A stretch of DNA of 64,000 nt from DATCMA01 sp036563645 (GCA_036563645.1 DATCMA010000037.1:1-64000), one strand, 5' to 3'. Positions 26,314 through 34,933 are shown, counted from the first letter of the stretch. Numbers and translations: made by a program. Notes: generated by a model not told the origin, from the sequence alone.

Positions 26314-28314
26314 TCACTCCGCCGAGAAGAACATCGTCGGCGTCGACCAGTTCAACGTCGTCCCGCTCGGGTTGGGGATCACCACGGCGTTCGCGCCGTT
26401 GACCGCGACGCCGTTTGCCCTCGGGTCGAACGGCACCGACCGCAGCTTGCCGTCAGTCGAGCCGTAGACGATCTTGCCGGCGACCCACGCCATACCGCGC
26501 ACCGACGACCACGACACCCCCTGGGTCGACACGGTGAACTCCGTCGCGCCCAGGATGTTGCCGTCAGTCTCGAAGTAGCGGTAGTGCAGGGCGTTGCTGC
26601 TCGACCGGACGTAGTACAGCCGGCCGTCGAGGAGGAAGGCGCCGCGCAAGGAGTTGGCGTTGAACCAGCTGTTGTACCCCGAGAGCTCCCACGGCTCCCC
26701 GATCGCGCTCCGGCCGTTGAACATCGAGGCGTCCAGCCGCCCATTCGGGTAGCCGCTGACCTTGGTGCGCACCCAGTAGATCCGGTCGGAGCCCACCCGC
26801 CAGACAGCGCCGGCGTTGGTGAAGTTCGGGTGGCTCGAGACCTGCGTCGCACCGAGCGTCGTGCCGTCGAAGGCCACCTTGGTGAGCTGGCCGTTCCCCG
26901 TGCTCAGGTAGAGGTAGCCGCTCGAGGCGGTCGGGGCGTTCCGCGGAGTGACGGTACGGCCGCCCGCGAGCGGGAACATGCCGAGCCGGCCGTGGTACTC
27001 GCCGGCCATGGCGTCGGAGTCCTGTCCGAAGTAGAGGCCGTCCGAGCCACGCCACAGGGTGGACACCGCGTTACCCCACGAGGCCGCGCCGGGCGGAAGG
27101 TTCGAGCCGCTACGACGGGGGTTCCAGGAGACGGGCATGCCGTTCGACGCGCTCACCGCGCCGATGCCCAGCCGGTCAATGCCACCCGGGCCCTTGGCGT
27201 CGCTGGCGTTGGGGTTGTTCAGCCAGCGGAAGTGACCACCGAGGTAGATCACTCCGTCGCAGGCCTCCACCGAGGTGATGCTGTCGTTGCCGGTGAAGTT
27301 GACCCAGGTCGCCTCAAGGTTGCTGCCCCGCGCGTCCGTCTCCCACCGGGTCAGCGCGTCGCAGTAGGCGGCCGGCCACCCGGCGCCGCCGTTGGTGCCG
27401 ACGACGAAGTAGCTGCCATCGTCGGAGAAGTCCACGTCCTGCACGTAGTGGGTGAACGTGCGGTAGGAGCACGGCGGCTCGAACTTCTGGGTGCTCCAGT
27501 TAATCACCGTTGGCGGGTTCGCGGAGACGTCGATGAGCGCGATCTGCTCGCGCGGCAACCCGTTGACCTCGCGGAAGTTGCCGCCGACGACGAGGGTCCG
27601 CCCGTCCGGCGAGATGTCGATGGTCCACGCGTAGTGGCTCGTACCGTGGCGGCCCACGGCGACGTTCACCGCGAAGCTCGGGTCGACATCGCCGGTGGAG
27701 GCGTTGAGCCGAGCCAGGCCGGAGTGCGGCGTGCCGTTGATCCAGTTGAAGGCGCCGGCGATGTACAGCCAGTTTCCGTGCAGCGCCATGTCCCGGATCA
27801 TTCCGCCGTCCGACCGACCCACCCAGCTCGAGACCGTCTGACCGGTCACCGGGTCGAGCGCCACGAGGTTACGCCGGGCCACCCCGTTGACGTTCTTGAA
27901 CTTGCCGCCCACGATCAGGTAGCCGTTCGGGCTGACGATGAGGCTGTTGACCACATCGTCGAGCTGAGGCGTGAAGCTCGACACGATTGCCCCGGTGGTC
28001 CGGTCGTAGGCGAAGAGATACGGCCGCGCCGTCCAGGTCGTATCGGTCGCCGCCTTCACTTCCGTGAAGGTGCCGCCGACGTAGACGACGTTGCCGATTT
28101 CAGCGAAGGCGCGAACCTCTCCATTCCGGGCGTGAGGGGTATGGTCAGCCGGATTCGTCGACACCAGTTGGAACGTCTCCGGCGGAGGAATGACGACCGC
28201 GGACGCAGGAACCGCGCCCACGGTCGCCACGAGGAGTGCACTAGTTACGGTCAGTAGCGCTAGACGGCCACGACGAGAAAAACCTGACCGCCGTTGCGAG
28301 TGGAGCACGATCAC
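26314..28314 (-). CDS. Secreted beta-propeller protein
   Basis: A 666-residue exported protein. A signal peptide covers about 1-39 (basic start, hydrophobic LLTVTSALLVATVGAV, then PASA). The first 400 residues carry at least five copies of a blade motif: VYVGGTFTEVKA, LIVGGKFKNVNG, LYIAGAFNWING, LVVGGNFREVNG and IYLGGHFRWLN, similar to delta-60/DUF5122 propeller repeats. The last 220 residues look like further blades. No catalytic residues are recognised; glycan or surface binding is a guess. GTG 28314 follows GGAGG seven bases upstream, and that site lies in a long inverted repeat (28319-28377). Confidence 0.8.
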   Translation of the reverse strand: MIVLHSQRRSGFSRRGRLALLTVTSALLVATVGAVPASAVVIPPPETFQLVSTNPADHTPHARNGEVRAFAEIGNVVYVGGTFTEVKAATDTTWTARPYLFAYDRTTGAIVSSFTPQLDDVVNSLIVSPNGYLIVGGKFKNVNGVARRNLVALDPVTGQTVSSWVGRSDGGMIRDMALHGNWLYIAGAFNWINGTPHSGLARLNASTGDVDPSFAVNVAVGRHGTSHYAWTIDISPDGRTLVVGGNFREVNGLPREQIALIDVSANPPTVINWSTQKFEPPCSYRTFTHYVQDVDFSDDGSYFVVGTNGGAGWPAAYCDALTRWETDARGSNLEATWVNFTGNDSITSVEACDGVIYLGGHFRWLNNPNASDAKGPGGIDRLGIGAVSASNGMPVSWNPRRSGSNLPPGAASWGNAVSTLWRGSDGLYFGQDSDAMAGEYHGRLGMFPLAGGRTVTPRNAPTASSGYLYLSTGNGQLTKVAFDGTTLGATQVSSHPNFTNAGAVWRVGSDRIYWVRTKVSGYPNGRLDASMFNGRSAIGEPWELSGYNSWFNANSLRGAFLLDGRLYYVRSSSNALHYRYFETDGNILGATEFTVSTQGVSWSSVRGMAWVAGKIVYGSTDGKLRSVPFDPRANGVAVNGANAVVIPNPSGTTLNWSTPTMFFSAE

Positions 28315-28318
28315 GCTC

Positions 28319-28377
28319 TCGCCTCCGAAATAGGGGATGGAACTCGCGTAGCGTGCCCCTATTTTCTGTGGAGGCGA
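28319..28377 (-). promoter_or_regulatory. Nested inverted repeat sequestering the propeller ribosome site
   Basis: In mRNA order, outer arm TCGCCTCC, 5 bases, inner arm AAATAGGGG, a 19-base loop, inner arm CCCCTATTT, 1 base, outer arm GGAGGCGA, then GAGC and the GTG start. Both arm pairs are perfect (8 and 9 bases). The 3' outer arm contains the GGAGG ribosome site, so folding would hide it. A DNA operator is the alternative reading. Confidence 0.6.
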
Positions 28378-28479
28378 AATCGTCCAATCAGTCGGACCTT
28401 CTATCTCCTACACGACACTTGCTCATCCCTGTGACAGAACGCGATCCATTTCAGTACACATTGTCACGATATAGCGACG

Positions 28480-30183
28480 TCACCCTATCTTCGCTAACTC
28501 TGCGACATCGATCGGCTGCCGGAAGTACGGGTCCTGTCCCGCGATTCGGAAGCCCTCCAGCGCCGACGCGCTGCCGAGAGTCATGTCACAGGTCGACGAG
28601 GTGGTGGTCGACCCCGCCGAGTTGAAGTAGATAACCGCCTTAATCTTCGGGTGAGCCTTCACCGCGGCCGGGAACTCCTCGAACCACCGCTTCTTCGCCG
28701 CCGGATCGGCCGGGTCGAAGCTCGTCCCGAACTCGGCGAGCATACGCGGCTTACCCGCTCCAATCCCGGAGGAATCCAGCCAGCGGTAGAACGTCCCGAT
28801 CGTGGTCTCCGGGCTCTTCCAGGACTTACTGCCGTTGCAGAGGTAGAAGTTGTACGGGTCGTACGCCACCCAGTCGACGTACTTGTCCCCTGGGTACAGG
28901 TCGGCATACCGGTGGTAGTGGCCGGACCAGCCCATCACCGTCCATACCCACACGGCGTTGGTCGCACCGGCCCGAGTGAAGCGGTCGTGGACGTAACGCC
29001 ACGCCCGCACAAAGTCCGCGTCGCTGCCCTTTTGCGGATCGTCCTCGGGTTCGTGGTCGAAGCCCATGAAAACGGGGACGTCGAGGGCGGCAATGCGACG
29101 CGCTACCGCGTCGATGACCGAGTCGTACCGTCCGCTATAGACGTCACGCCAGGTCAAGACCTCCCCGGTGTCGAAGATGCGGGATTCCCAGGCGAAGAAC
29201 ATCAAACGCCCTTCAGCCATCTGCTCCCGCTCGTATCGGTCCGGGAACACACCGTTACTGCCCTTGTTCGAAAAGTCGTGATAACGGTGCACTATGTCGA
29301 ATTTCCGACCGATCTTTTCCTCGATTTCCCGGACCGCAGCACCGTGGTCCCATCCCTTCGCTCGGCTCGTGGGCGCGTAAATGCCCCACCAGGCGCCGCA
29401 GGAGGGCACGAGCTTCGGCGAAATGTCCCCGCACGTCGAGGACGGGCGTGGCGTCGGCGTGCGCGAGCTGGACGGGCTCGCGCTCGGGGACACCGGCGAG
29501 CCGGTCGCGCTCGGGGACACCGACGGCGACACCGACGGCGTCACCGCGGTGGGTGAGGGAGTCGGCGACGACGTCGGGCGGACACGGTAGGTCAGGACCA
29601 GGCGCGGCCGAATCGACGTGTTGCGGTTCTCCAATGAGGCCCAATAAATCCGGCTGTCCCGGTAATGCTGGCGCAGGGCGATCGTGTAGCTGCCGTTTCC
29701 GGTCACCAGCTTCGAGACGTCGAAGGCGTTGTACCCACGGGCGACCCGTCGGATCGAGTCCAGCACGGGACCCGGTACCTCCGGCTCCGGGCGCGCGGCC
29801 CGCGCGTTGTTCCTCGAGATGTGCGCGGTGATGGTGACGCCACGGAACTCCTGCCAGGAGTACACCTCAAGGCGCGCCCGCACGTCGGTCGCGTTCGCCG
29901 GCAAAGAGGTCACCGCGAACTCGATGACCGCCTCGCGCGCGCCGCGCTTGTTGCGCTCGCAGGGGGAGGGGCAGGTAGCCAGGGTGGTCTTGCGGCTGTT
30001 GTCTCCATCCTGCGGGACGGAAGTAGCGGTCGTATCAGCCACGGCGTAGACCGCGTGTTCCGTGGCGAACAGCGAGTACGTCGTGCTGAGAATGCCGCCG
30101 GCCAGCCCAGCGCACAGGATCCCCGCAACGATTTTCCGGCTCCGGCGGCGGCGTGACACTCGATCAGCCCGATGCTTGCCCAC
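28480..30183 (-). CDS. Secreted GH26-like glycoside hydrolase with N-terminal accessory domain
   Basis: A 567-residue exported protein: basic N-tail and hydrophobic segment (about 17-41), a beta-rich domain (about 45-200, like DNRLRE/carbohydrate-binding modules), a Ser/Pro/Thr linker (about 203-250) and a catalytic barrel. Candidate acid/base is E378 in GFDHEPE and nucleophile E484 in MLAEFGT. The barrel is paralogous to the product of 15534-16649 (CGAWxGI, YPGDKYVDW, DPYFRQPI). GTG 30183 follows AGGGAGAG. It marks the other edge of the cluster; release or trimming of the exported polymer is a reasonable inference. Confidence 0.8.
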   Translation of the reverse strand: MGKHRADRVSRRRRSRKIVAGILCAGLAGGILSTTYSLFATEHAVYAVADTTATSVPQDGDNSRKTTLATCPSPCERNKRGAREAVIEFAVTSLPANATDVRARLEVYSWQEFRGVTITAHISRNNARAARPEPEVPGPVLDSIRRVARGYNAFDVSKLVTGNGSYTIALRQHYRDSRIYWASLENRNTSIRPRLVLTYRVRPTSSPTPSPTAVTPSVSPSVSPSATGSPVSPSASPSSSRTPTPRPSSTCGDISPKLVPSCGAWWGIYAPTSRAKGWDHGAAVREIEEKIGRKFDIVHRYHDFSNKGSNGVFPDRYEREQMAEGRLMFFAWESRIFDTGEVLTWRDVYSGRYDSVIDAVARRIAALDVPVFMGFDHEPEDDPQKGSDADFVRAWRYVHDRFTRAGATNAVWVWTVMGWSGHYHRYADLYPGDKYVDWVAYDPYNFYLCNGSKSWKSPETTIGTFYRWLDSSGIGAGKPRMLAEFGTSFDPADPAAKKRWFEEFPAAVKAHPKIKAVIYFNSAGSTTTSSTCDMTLGSASALEGFRIAGQDPYFRQPIDVAELAKIG

Positions 30184-30321
30184 GAAGCTCTCCCTGTCAC
30201 CTGAGCCTTCGTGGGCTGACCATAGCGAGATCAGCGGAAAATCGCCGTCCCCCTGGCCGGCTCCTAATGATGGCTTAAGACAGTGTTAAGGGGACAGTGA
30301 GGTGCGTTGACGCAAACAGCG

Positions 30322-31158
30322 TTACGCGTCGGGCGACACAATTGGTCCTTTTCCGGAATACGACGATTCTTGGCTCGGATGTGGCACATCCGAAAAAGCG
30401 GCAAGAGTGCGATCCGCGTAGGCGCTAGAGTCACCGTACTCCATTGGCCCATCCCATGTGGACGGAAGTGGCACCGGCGTGTCGGGTGCTACCCGACGAA
30501 CAATCTCATCGAGGACGACCTCGGCGTACCCCACCCAGAGGTGCCGCGCGCCCGGCACCCCCACGACCTCCGCGTGCGGAATGACGGAGAACCGCCGCCG
30601 CGCCTCGTCGGGGCGCAGAAAGTCGTCGAGCTCCGGCACCAACGCAGTTACCGGTTTGCCGGAATCCGCCCACACCGCGAGCTCCGCGTCCGTGGTGTAC
30701 CGCAGCGGCGGGGAGAGGAGGATGGCACCCCGCACCGCCGGGTCACATCCGTACTTCAACGCGAGATCCGTCCCGAACGACCACCCCAGCAGCCACAGGT
30801 TCGGCAGGTCGGCGAACTCGGCGTACTCGATCGCGGCCGCGACGTCGAACCGCTCCCCGACGGCGTTGTCAAAGGCGCCCTCGCTGGTTCCGCGCAGGCT
30901 GCTCGTGCCCCGGGTGTTGAAGCGCAGCACTGCGAGGCCGGCGAGCGCGGGGAGCCGCCAGGCGGCTTTGCGGAAGACGTGGCTGTCCATCATCCCGCCG
31001 TGGGTCGGCAGCGGGTGCAGGCAGATCAGCGTGGCGACCGGCGCGCGGTCCTCCGGGAGCGCCAGCTCCCCGACGAGCGTGAGGCCGTCGGCGGTGTGCA
31101 GCTCGATGTCCTGACGGCGGGCAGGCAGGATCGAGGAGCCACGAATCAGCTTGCTCAC
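30322..31158 (-). CDS. Alpha/beta-fold hydrolase
   Basis: About 278 residues. The nucleophile elbow is GWSFGTDLA, a HPLPTHGGMM segment forms the oxyanion side, and a late ARHLWVG histidine completes the triad. The class is that of small dienelactone-hydrolase-like or peptidase-like hydrolases conserved in actinomycetes; substrate unknown. GTG 31158 is preferred because the longer frame (to 31353) would run through the neighbouring gene; GGAG lies very close to this start, so the start is tentative. Confidence 0.75.
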   Translation of the reverse strand: MSKLIRGSSILPARRQDIELHTADGLTLVGELALPEDRAPVATLICLHPLPTHGGMMDSHVFRKAAWRLPALAGLAVLRFNTRGTSSLRGTSEGAFDNAVGERFDVAAAIEYAEFADLPNLWLLGWSFGTDLALKYGCDPAVRGAILLSPPLRYTTDAELAVWADSGKPVTALVPELDDFLRPDEARRRFSVIPHAEVVGVPGARHLWVGYAEVVLDEIVRRVAPDTPVPLPSTWDGPMEYGDSSAYADRTLAAFSDVPHPSQESSYSGKGPIVSPDA

Positions 31159-31241
31159 CGCTCCAGTCTCACCCGCGGAAAAGTCGGCGGCGCCCGCGGG
31201 TCCGGTGTCGATATCCCAGGCCACAGCTGCCGGTCGAGTGG

Positions 31242-31580
31242 TCAGCCGCGTCGAGCGCGTCGGACCACGGGGAAACGCCGGTCGTGCGCCCGCCAGCAGC
31301 CGTTGTGCCAGTGCCGACGGTCGTTCAGGTCGCCCCGCTCGTCGGCAGGCCACGCCACGACGTGCGGGACACCGGGACGGATCTCGTGATCACACCCGGG
31401 GCATCGGTAGGTCTTCACCGCGGACGGACCGGGGATGCTCCGCACGACCCATTGGCCGTCGCTCCACGTCTGCACCCCCTCGACGCCATACCGCGCGCGC
31501 TGCTCGTCCAGCGGGGTGTGCCCAGCCCGCCGCCGCCCGGACGATCGAGACCGGGCAGGGCGGTTGCGACGCGGGCTCAT
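31242..31580 (-). CDS. Conserved actinobacterial protein with zinc-ribbon-like motif
   Basis: A 112-residue basic protein. An Arg-rich N-terminus is followed by YRCPGCDHEIRPGVPHVVAWP and HWHNGCWRAH, which together give four or more Cys/His ligands suitable for zinc. Homologues are often labelled ATP/GTP-binding protein, but I see no P-loop. ATG 31580 is chosen over TTG 31586; no clear RBS is seen. Function unknown. Confidence 0.7.
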   Translation of the reverse strand: MSPRRNRPARSRSSGRRRAGHTPLDEQRARYGVEGVQTWSDGQWVVRSIPGPSAVKTYRCPGCDHEIRPGVPHVVAWPADERGDLNDRRHWHNGCWRAHDRRFPVVRRARRG

Positions 31581-31628
31581 AACCAAAAAGGGTACGTAAC
31601 CCAGCCCGGGCGCATCTCGTGCGACCGG

Positions 31629-32195
31629 TCACCGCGGAATGCCAAGGTACGCGCCAACGGCACCGGCCACGAGGAGTAACCCGGCGGCGATGAGCAGCCA
31701 CACCCGACGCCTGCGCGGCGCGGAGGAGATCTCCGAAGAGATCACGGGCGGGGAAACGGCCGGCGGAAGCGGCAACACCCCGGGGACCCCGGAGGTGAGC
31801 GCCCGGATGTGTGTGATGGGGGCGCCGATCGGATCGGTCAGCGAGTTGGCCGGATCGTAAAAGCGCAGCTCGACCTCGCCCAGGCGGATCTGGTCGCCGT
31901 CGCTCAACGCCCGGGAGCCCACCAGCCGTTGCCCATTGATCCAGGTGCCGTTGGTCGAGTCGGCGTCGATCAGCCACGTCCCCTCAGTGCTGTGCTCGAT
32001 GACCGCGTGCCGACGGCTGACGGATATGTGCGCAATGTGCACGTCCGCCTCGGCGTCCCGCCCGATGACGTGTCGGCCGTCGGTCAAGCAAAACTGCGCG
32101 CCCCGTAGTGGTCCGCGTACGACCGTAAGGCGTGGCCGTAGGGCGTCGTCAGGCATCCGGAGCAGCACCTTTTCTGCTGAGGCTGACGTCCTCAT
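31629..32195 (-). CDS. FHA-domain protein with C-terminal membrane anchor
   Basis: About 188 residues. The forkhead-associated domain covers roughly 20-115 and has HVIGRDAEADVHI, SVSRRHAVIE and DSTNGTWINGQRL, the full set of phosphothreonine-binding motifs. A Pro-rich spacer leads to a basic RRRR stop-transfer and one C-terminal membrane helix (LLIAAGLLLVAGAVGAYLGI), so the FHA domain faces the cytoplasm. It probably recruits a Ser/Thr-phosphorylated partner. The start is uncertain: ATG 32195 is used; ATG 32156 and GTG 32327 are alternatives. Confidence 0.78.
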   Translation of the reverse strand: MRTSASAEKVLLRMPDDALRPRLTVVRGPLRGAQFCLTDGRHVIGRDAEADVHIAHISVSRRHAVIEHSTEGTWLIDADSTNGTWINGQRLVGSRALSDGDQIRLGEVELRFYDPANSLTDPIGAPITHIRALTSGVPGVLPLPPAVSPPVISSEISSAPRRRRVWLLIAAGLLLVAGAVGAYLGIPR

Positions 32196-32463
32196 ATTGA
32201 TGCACGACTCAGTATTCGGGCTACGACTGACGGCAAGACCAAGCTGGACGAACCGCCTGTCCGCGACGTCCGGACATTTTTCGGTAACCAGAAGGTCACT
32301 TCCCCTTCCGTCACAGGGAGGAGTCACGCCCTAACTCCGCCGCCTACCGAGCGGTAGCGCACCGTCGATACTCACCAGGTCGGCACGCAGCGCGCCGGCT
32401 GGTGCCACGCATCACGCTCGCCGCGTCCGCGGTCCGCACGAAGGGACGCGGGCGCCGATAACG

Positions 32464-33147
32464 CTACTCCACGATGCGGCGGTACTGCTGGACACCGTTG
32501 CGGTCGCGCACCACGATGCCAGCTTCTTGGAGCTGTTGCGCCAGCTCGTCAGCCGACTCAGCTTTCCCCTCTTTCAGGGCCCGGGCCCGGGCACGGAACA
32601 GCCGGTGCTCCGCGTCACTCACATCCGGATGGCCGTCGATCCACTGTCGAAACTCGTCCTCGTGCGGATCGCGTGTGCCCCGCCAGGGGTAGCCGAACCG
32701 TTCGAACGCGGCCTGTATGTCCTTCGTGGACAAATCAGAGGCCTTTGCCCGTGCGATCGGCCGGGTGGCCGAGTCGAGGAAAACCACGAACTTTCCGTCG
32801 AGAAATACCGACGCGATCGACTCGCGGGAAAGGTAGCGGTCGTATCCGTCCTGCTGGAGCCGAACACTGTCCGGACCGACGGTGAGGACAAGACTCTCCT
32901 GCTGGGCACGCTGGGCCAGCCAGCTGCCGGCGAAGAGCCCGACGAGGGTCAGGACGGCCGCCGCCAACCACGGGGGAAGCGCCGCGGCCAGCCGCAATAG
33001 CCCTGGTGCATCACCAATGGTGCTCTCAAGCCACCGAACGAGAGACCCAGCCAGCAGCGCCAGCGCGAATCCGACGGCGCCCCCACCGATCCGCAGGATC
33101 CACAGCCATACCGTCGGCATCCGCAGTGTGACTGATGGATCCGGCAT
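32464..33147 (-). CDS. YqeB-like membrane protein
   Basis: A 227-residue protein with two N-terminal membrane helices (about 15-40 and 60-85) followed by a cytoplasmic domain beginning SLVLTVGPDSVRLQQDGYDRYLSRESI, which resembles the PH-like fold of the YqeB family, and a charged helical C-terminus. ATG 33147 is chosen because GGAG lies six bases upstream; GTG 33159 is in frame. It follows nucS immediately, so they are likely co-transcribed. Function unknown. Confidence 0.7.
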   Translation of the reverse strand: MPDPSVTLRMPTVWLWILRIGGGAVGFALALLAGSLVRWLESTIGDAPGLLRLAAALPPWLAAAVLTLVGLFAGSWLAQRAQQESLVLTVGPDSVRLQQDGYDRYLSRESIASVFLDGKFVVFLDSATRPIARAKASDLSTKDIQAAFERFGYPWRGTRDPHEDEFRQWIDGHPDVSDAEHRLFRARARALKEGKAESADELAQQLQEAGIVVRDRNGVQQYRRIVE

Positions 33148-33159
33148 GAGGGGCTCCAC

Positions 33160-33819
33160 TTAGAACAGCGTTAGTTCATCGCGCTCGATACCGCGCAGCG
33201 CATCGTAATCCAGGATGACACACCGAATCCCGCGATCCTCCGCGAGCACCCGCGCCTGCGGTTTGATCTCCTGAGCCGCGAATATCCCGCGTACCGGTGC
33301 CAACAGCGGGTCGCGATTGAGCAGTTCGAGGTATCGAGTGAGCTGCTCCACACCGTCGATTTCGCCGCGACGCTTCACCTCCACCGCCACGGCCGCGCCA
33401 CTGGCGTCACGGCACAACAGGTCGACCGGCCCGATCGCCGTGGGATACTCCCGGCGCACCAAGGTAAAGCCGTCACCGAGCACCGACGGGTTCGCCGCCA
33501 ACAGCTCCTGGAGGTGCGCCTCGACCCCGTCCTTGCGCAGTCCAGGATCGACCCCCAGGTCGTAGGAGATGTCCTGGAAGATCTCCTCCAGCGTGATCCG
33601 CAGCTCCTCGCCCGCCTTGTTGACCACACGCCACACCCCCGGCTGCTCCTCCAGCCGGCACGGCGGGCTCATCCAGTTGAGCGGCTTATACGCGCGATCG
33701 TCCGCGTGGATCGACACCGAGCCATCCGCCTTGATCATCACCAGCCGCGTCGCCATCGGCAGGTGCGCCGACAAGCGGCCGATGTAGTCCACCGAACATC
33801 GCGCAATCACCAACCGCAC
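33160..33819 (-). CDS. nucS: NucS/EndoMS mismatch-specific endonuclease
   Basis: Cuts both strands at mispaired bases in the actinobacterial mismatch-repair pathway that replaces MutS/MutL. The 219-residue length matches the family. The N-terminal DNA-binding half begins MRLVIARCSVDYIGRL; the nuclease core carries GPVDLLCRDASGAAVAVEVKRRG with the D...ExK catalytic set; and the C-terminus ends RDELTLF, a sliding-clamp-binding-like tail. GTG 33819 has no RBS but a TACCCT -10 element seven bases upstream, suggesting a leaderless mRNA. Confidence 0.93.
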   Translation of the reverse strand: MRLVIARCSVDYIGRLSAHLPMATRLVMIKADGSVSIHADDRAYKPLNWMSPPCRLEEQPGVWRVVNKAGEELRITLEEIFQDISYDLGVDPGLRKDGVEAHLQELLAANPSVLGDGFTLVRREYPTAIGPVDLLCRDASGAAVAVEVKRRGEIDGVEQLTRYLELLNRDPLLAPVRGIFAAQEIKPQARVLAEDRGIRCVILDYDALRGIERDELTLF

Positions 33820-33826
33820 GGCGACG

Positions 33827-33832
33827 AGGGTA
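33827..33832 (-). promoter_or_regulatory. nucS: -10 element for a leaderless nucS mRNA
   Basis: TACCCT (TANNNT) on the minus strand is followed by seven bases and then GTG 33819, the spacing expected when transcription begins at the start codon. No -35 is obvious. Confidence 0.45.
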
Positions 33833-33983
33833 GCGGAGGGGTGGTACGCGCGCCCCGGGCCGGAGGACGTGGCCGTCAGACCGCCGGCCGCCGAGGCTGA
33901 CGATCAGGCACCATTCGCCCCCCACCGGGGCGGCGGATGTCGACCCCCACCAGCGTCGACTCGATCCTCGGCATCATCGCCAC

Positions 33984-34117
33984 GTGCGCGATCGCCGTCT
34001 CGTCTTGCCAACCGCCGCGGCGGCCGCGATCGTCGCCGCTGCCCTCGCCCTTCCCCCGAGTGGCCCCACGCGCACGCCCACTCCCACACCCGGGCCAGCT
34101 GCCCAGGCACCGGAGCT
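33984..34117 (+). other. Signal-peptide-like frame preceding the deacetylase (apparent frameshift)
   Basis: From GTG 33984 one frame reads RRLVLPTAAAAAIVAAALAL, then a Pro/Thr linker PPSGPTRTPTPTPGPAAQAPE, a convincing signal peptide or anchor with high GC3. The deacetylase domain begins in the frame one base back, and its own frame upstream of about 34110 is an Arg/Pro/His/Cys-rich shadow. A one-base loss between about 34090 and 34118 would join them. Confidence 0.55.
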
Positions 34118-34183
34118 GAGACGTGGGGCGCGCCAGCCACCCCATCGATCGAGAGTGCGCCTTCCCCCGGGCTTCCCGGCGCG

Positions 34184-34876
34184 ATGGAACCGGGCACCCA
34201 CCCCCCGGTCGTTCGGCACGGGCCGCGGACAGGCAACAAGGTCGCCCTGACCTTCGACGCCGACCTGACCGAGACGATGCTGGCCGACCTCCAGGCCGGA
34301 CGGGTGCGCTCCTACGCGAACCTGCGGGTGGTGGAGCTGGTGGAACGTCAGCGCGTCCCGGCGACCGTCTTCCTGTCCGGCATGTGGGTTGAGCGCTATC
34401 CCGAGGTCACCCGGCGGCTCGCCGCCAATCCGCTCATCGAACTCGCCAACCACACGTACGCCCACGAGGCGTACACCCCGGACTGCTATGGCCTCCCGAC
34501 CGCGCCGACCCGCCAGTTGGCCGCGGACGTCGCGCGGACCTTCCGCATCCTCGCGTCGTACGGCGGCCGGCAGACGCGCTACTTCCGGTTCCCTGGCCTG
34601 TGCTATGACGCCGCCGCTCTCGCCGCCCTCGCTCCCCTCGGAGTGACCGTGGTCGACGGTGATGTGATCAGCGGCGACCCGTTCGCCACCGACTGGCGGC
34701 CAATCGTCGACGCGGTCCTCGCCGCGGTGCGCCCCGGCTCGATCGTGATCATGCACCTGACCGAGGCGAACGCCCCGATGACCGATGAGGCTCTCCCCCA
34801 CATCCTCGCGGGACTGCGGCAGCGCGGCCTGCAACCCGCCCGGCTCTCCGAGGTCCTGGCCCCCACCGGCGGGTGA
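34184..34876 (+). CDS. Polysaccharide deacetylase (NodB domain), N-terminus apparently frameshifted
   Basis: A carbohydrate-esterase-4-like enzyme removing N-acetyl groups from extracellular glycan or peptidoglycan. The domain starts near PVVRHGPRTGNKVALTFDADLTE (catalytic Asp in TFDAD), has the zinc site ELANHTYAHEAY, the YFRFPGLCYD motif and SIVIMHLTEANAPMTDEALP near the end. ATG 34184 is the only ATG just before the domain, but without an export signal it makes little sense; a signal-like segment lies in another frame at 33984-34117. Either a sequencing or real frameshift is likely. Confidence 0.75.
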   Translation: MEPGTHPPVVRHGPRTGNKVALTFDADLTETMLADLQAGRVRSYANLRVVELVERQRVPATVFLSGMWVERYPEVTRRLAANPLIELANHTYAHEAYTPDCYGLPTAPTRQLAADVARTFRILASYGGRQTRYFRFPGLCYDAAALAALAPLGVTVVDGDVISGDPFATDWRPIVDAVLAAVRPGSIVIMHLTEANAPMTDEALPHILAGLRQRGLQPARLSEVLAPTGG

Positions 34877-34933
34877 CCAAGCCCACCCTCATTTCCCGGG
34901 TCAATCAGGCACCCTCGCCAGTAGGTTGCCCCC

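Noticed and set aside
26269..28257. Plus-strand frame of 662 codons opposite the beta-propeller
   Set aside because: Val/Arg/Gly-rich shadow; the minus strand has a signal peptide, ribosome site and blade repeats.
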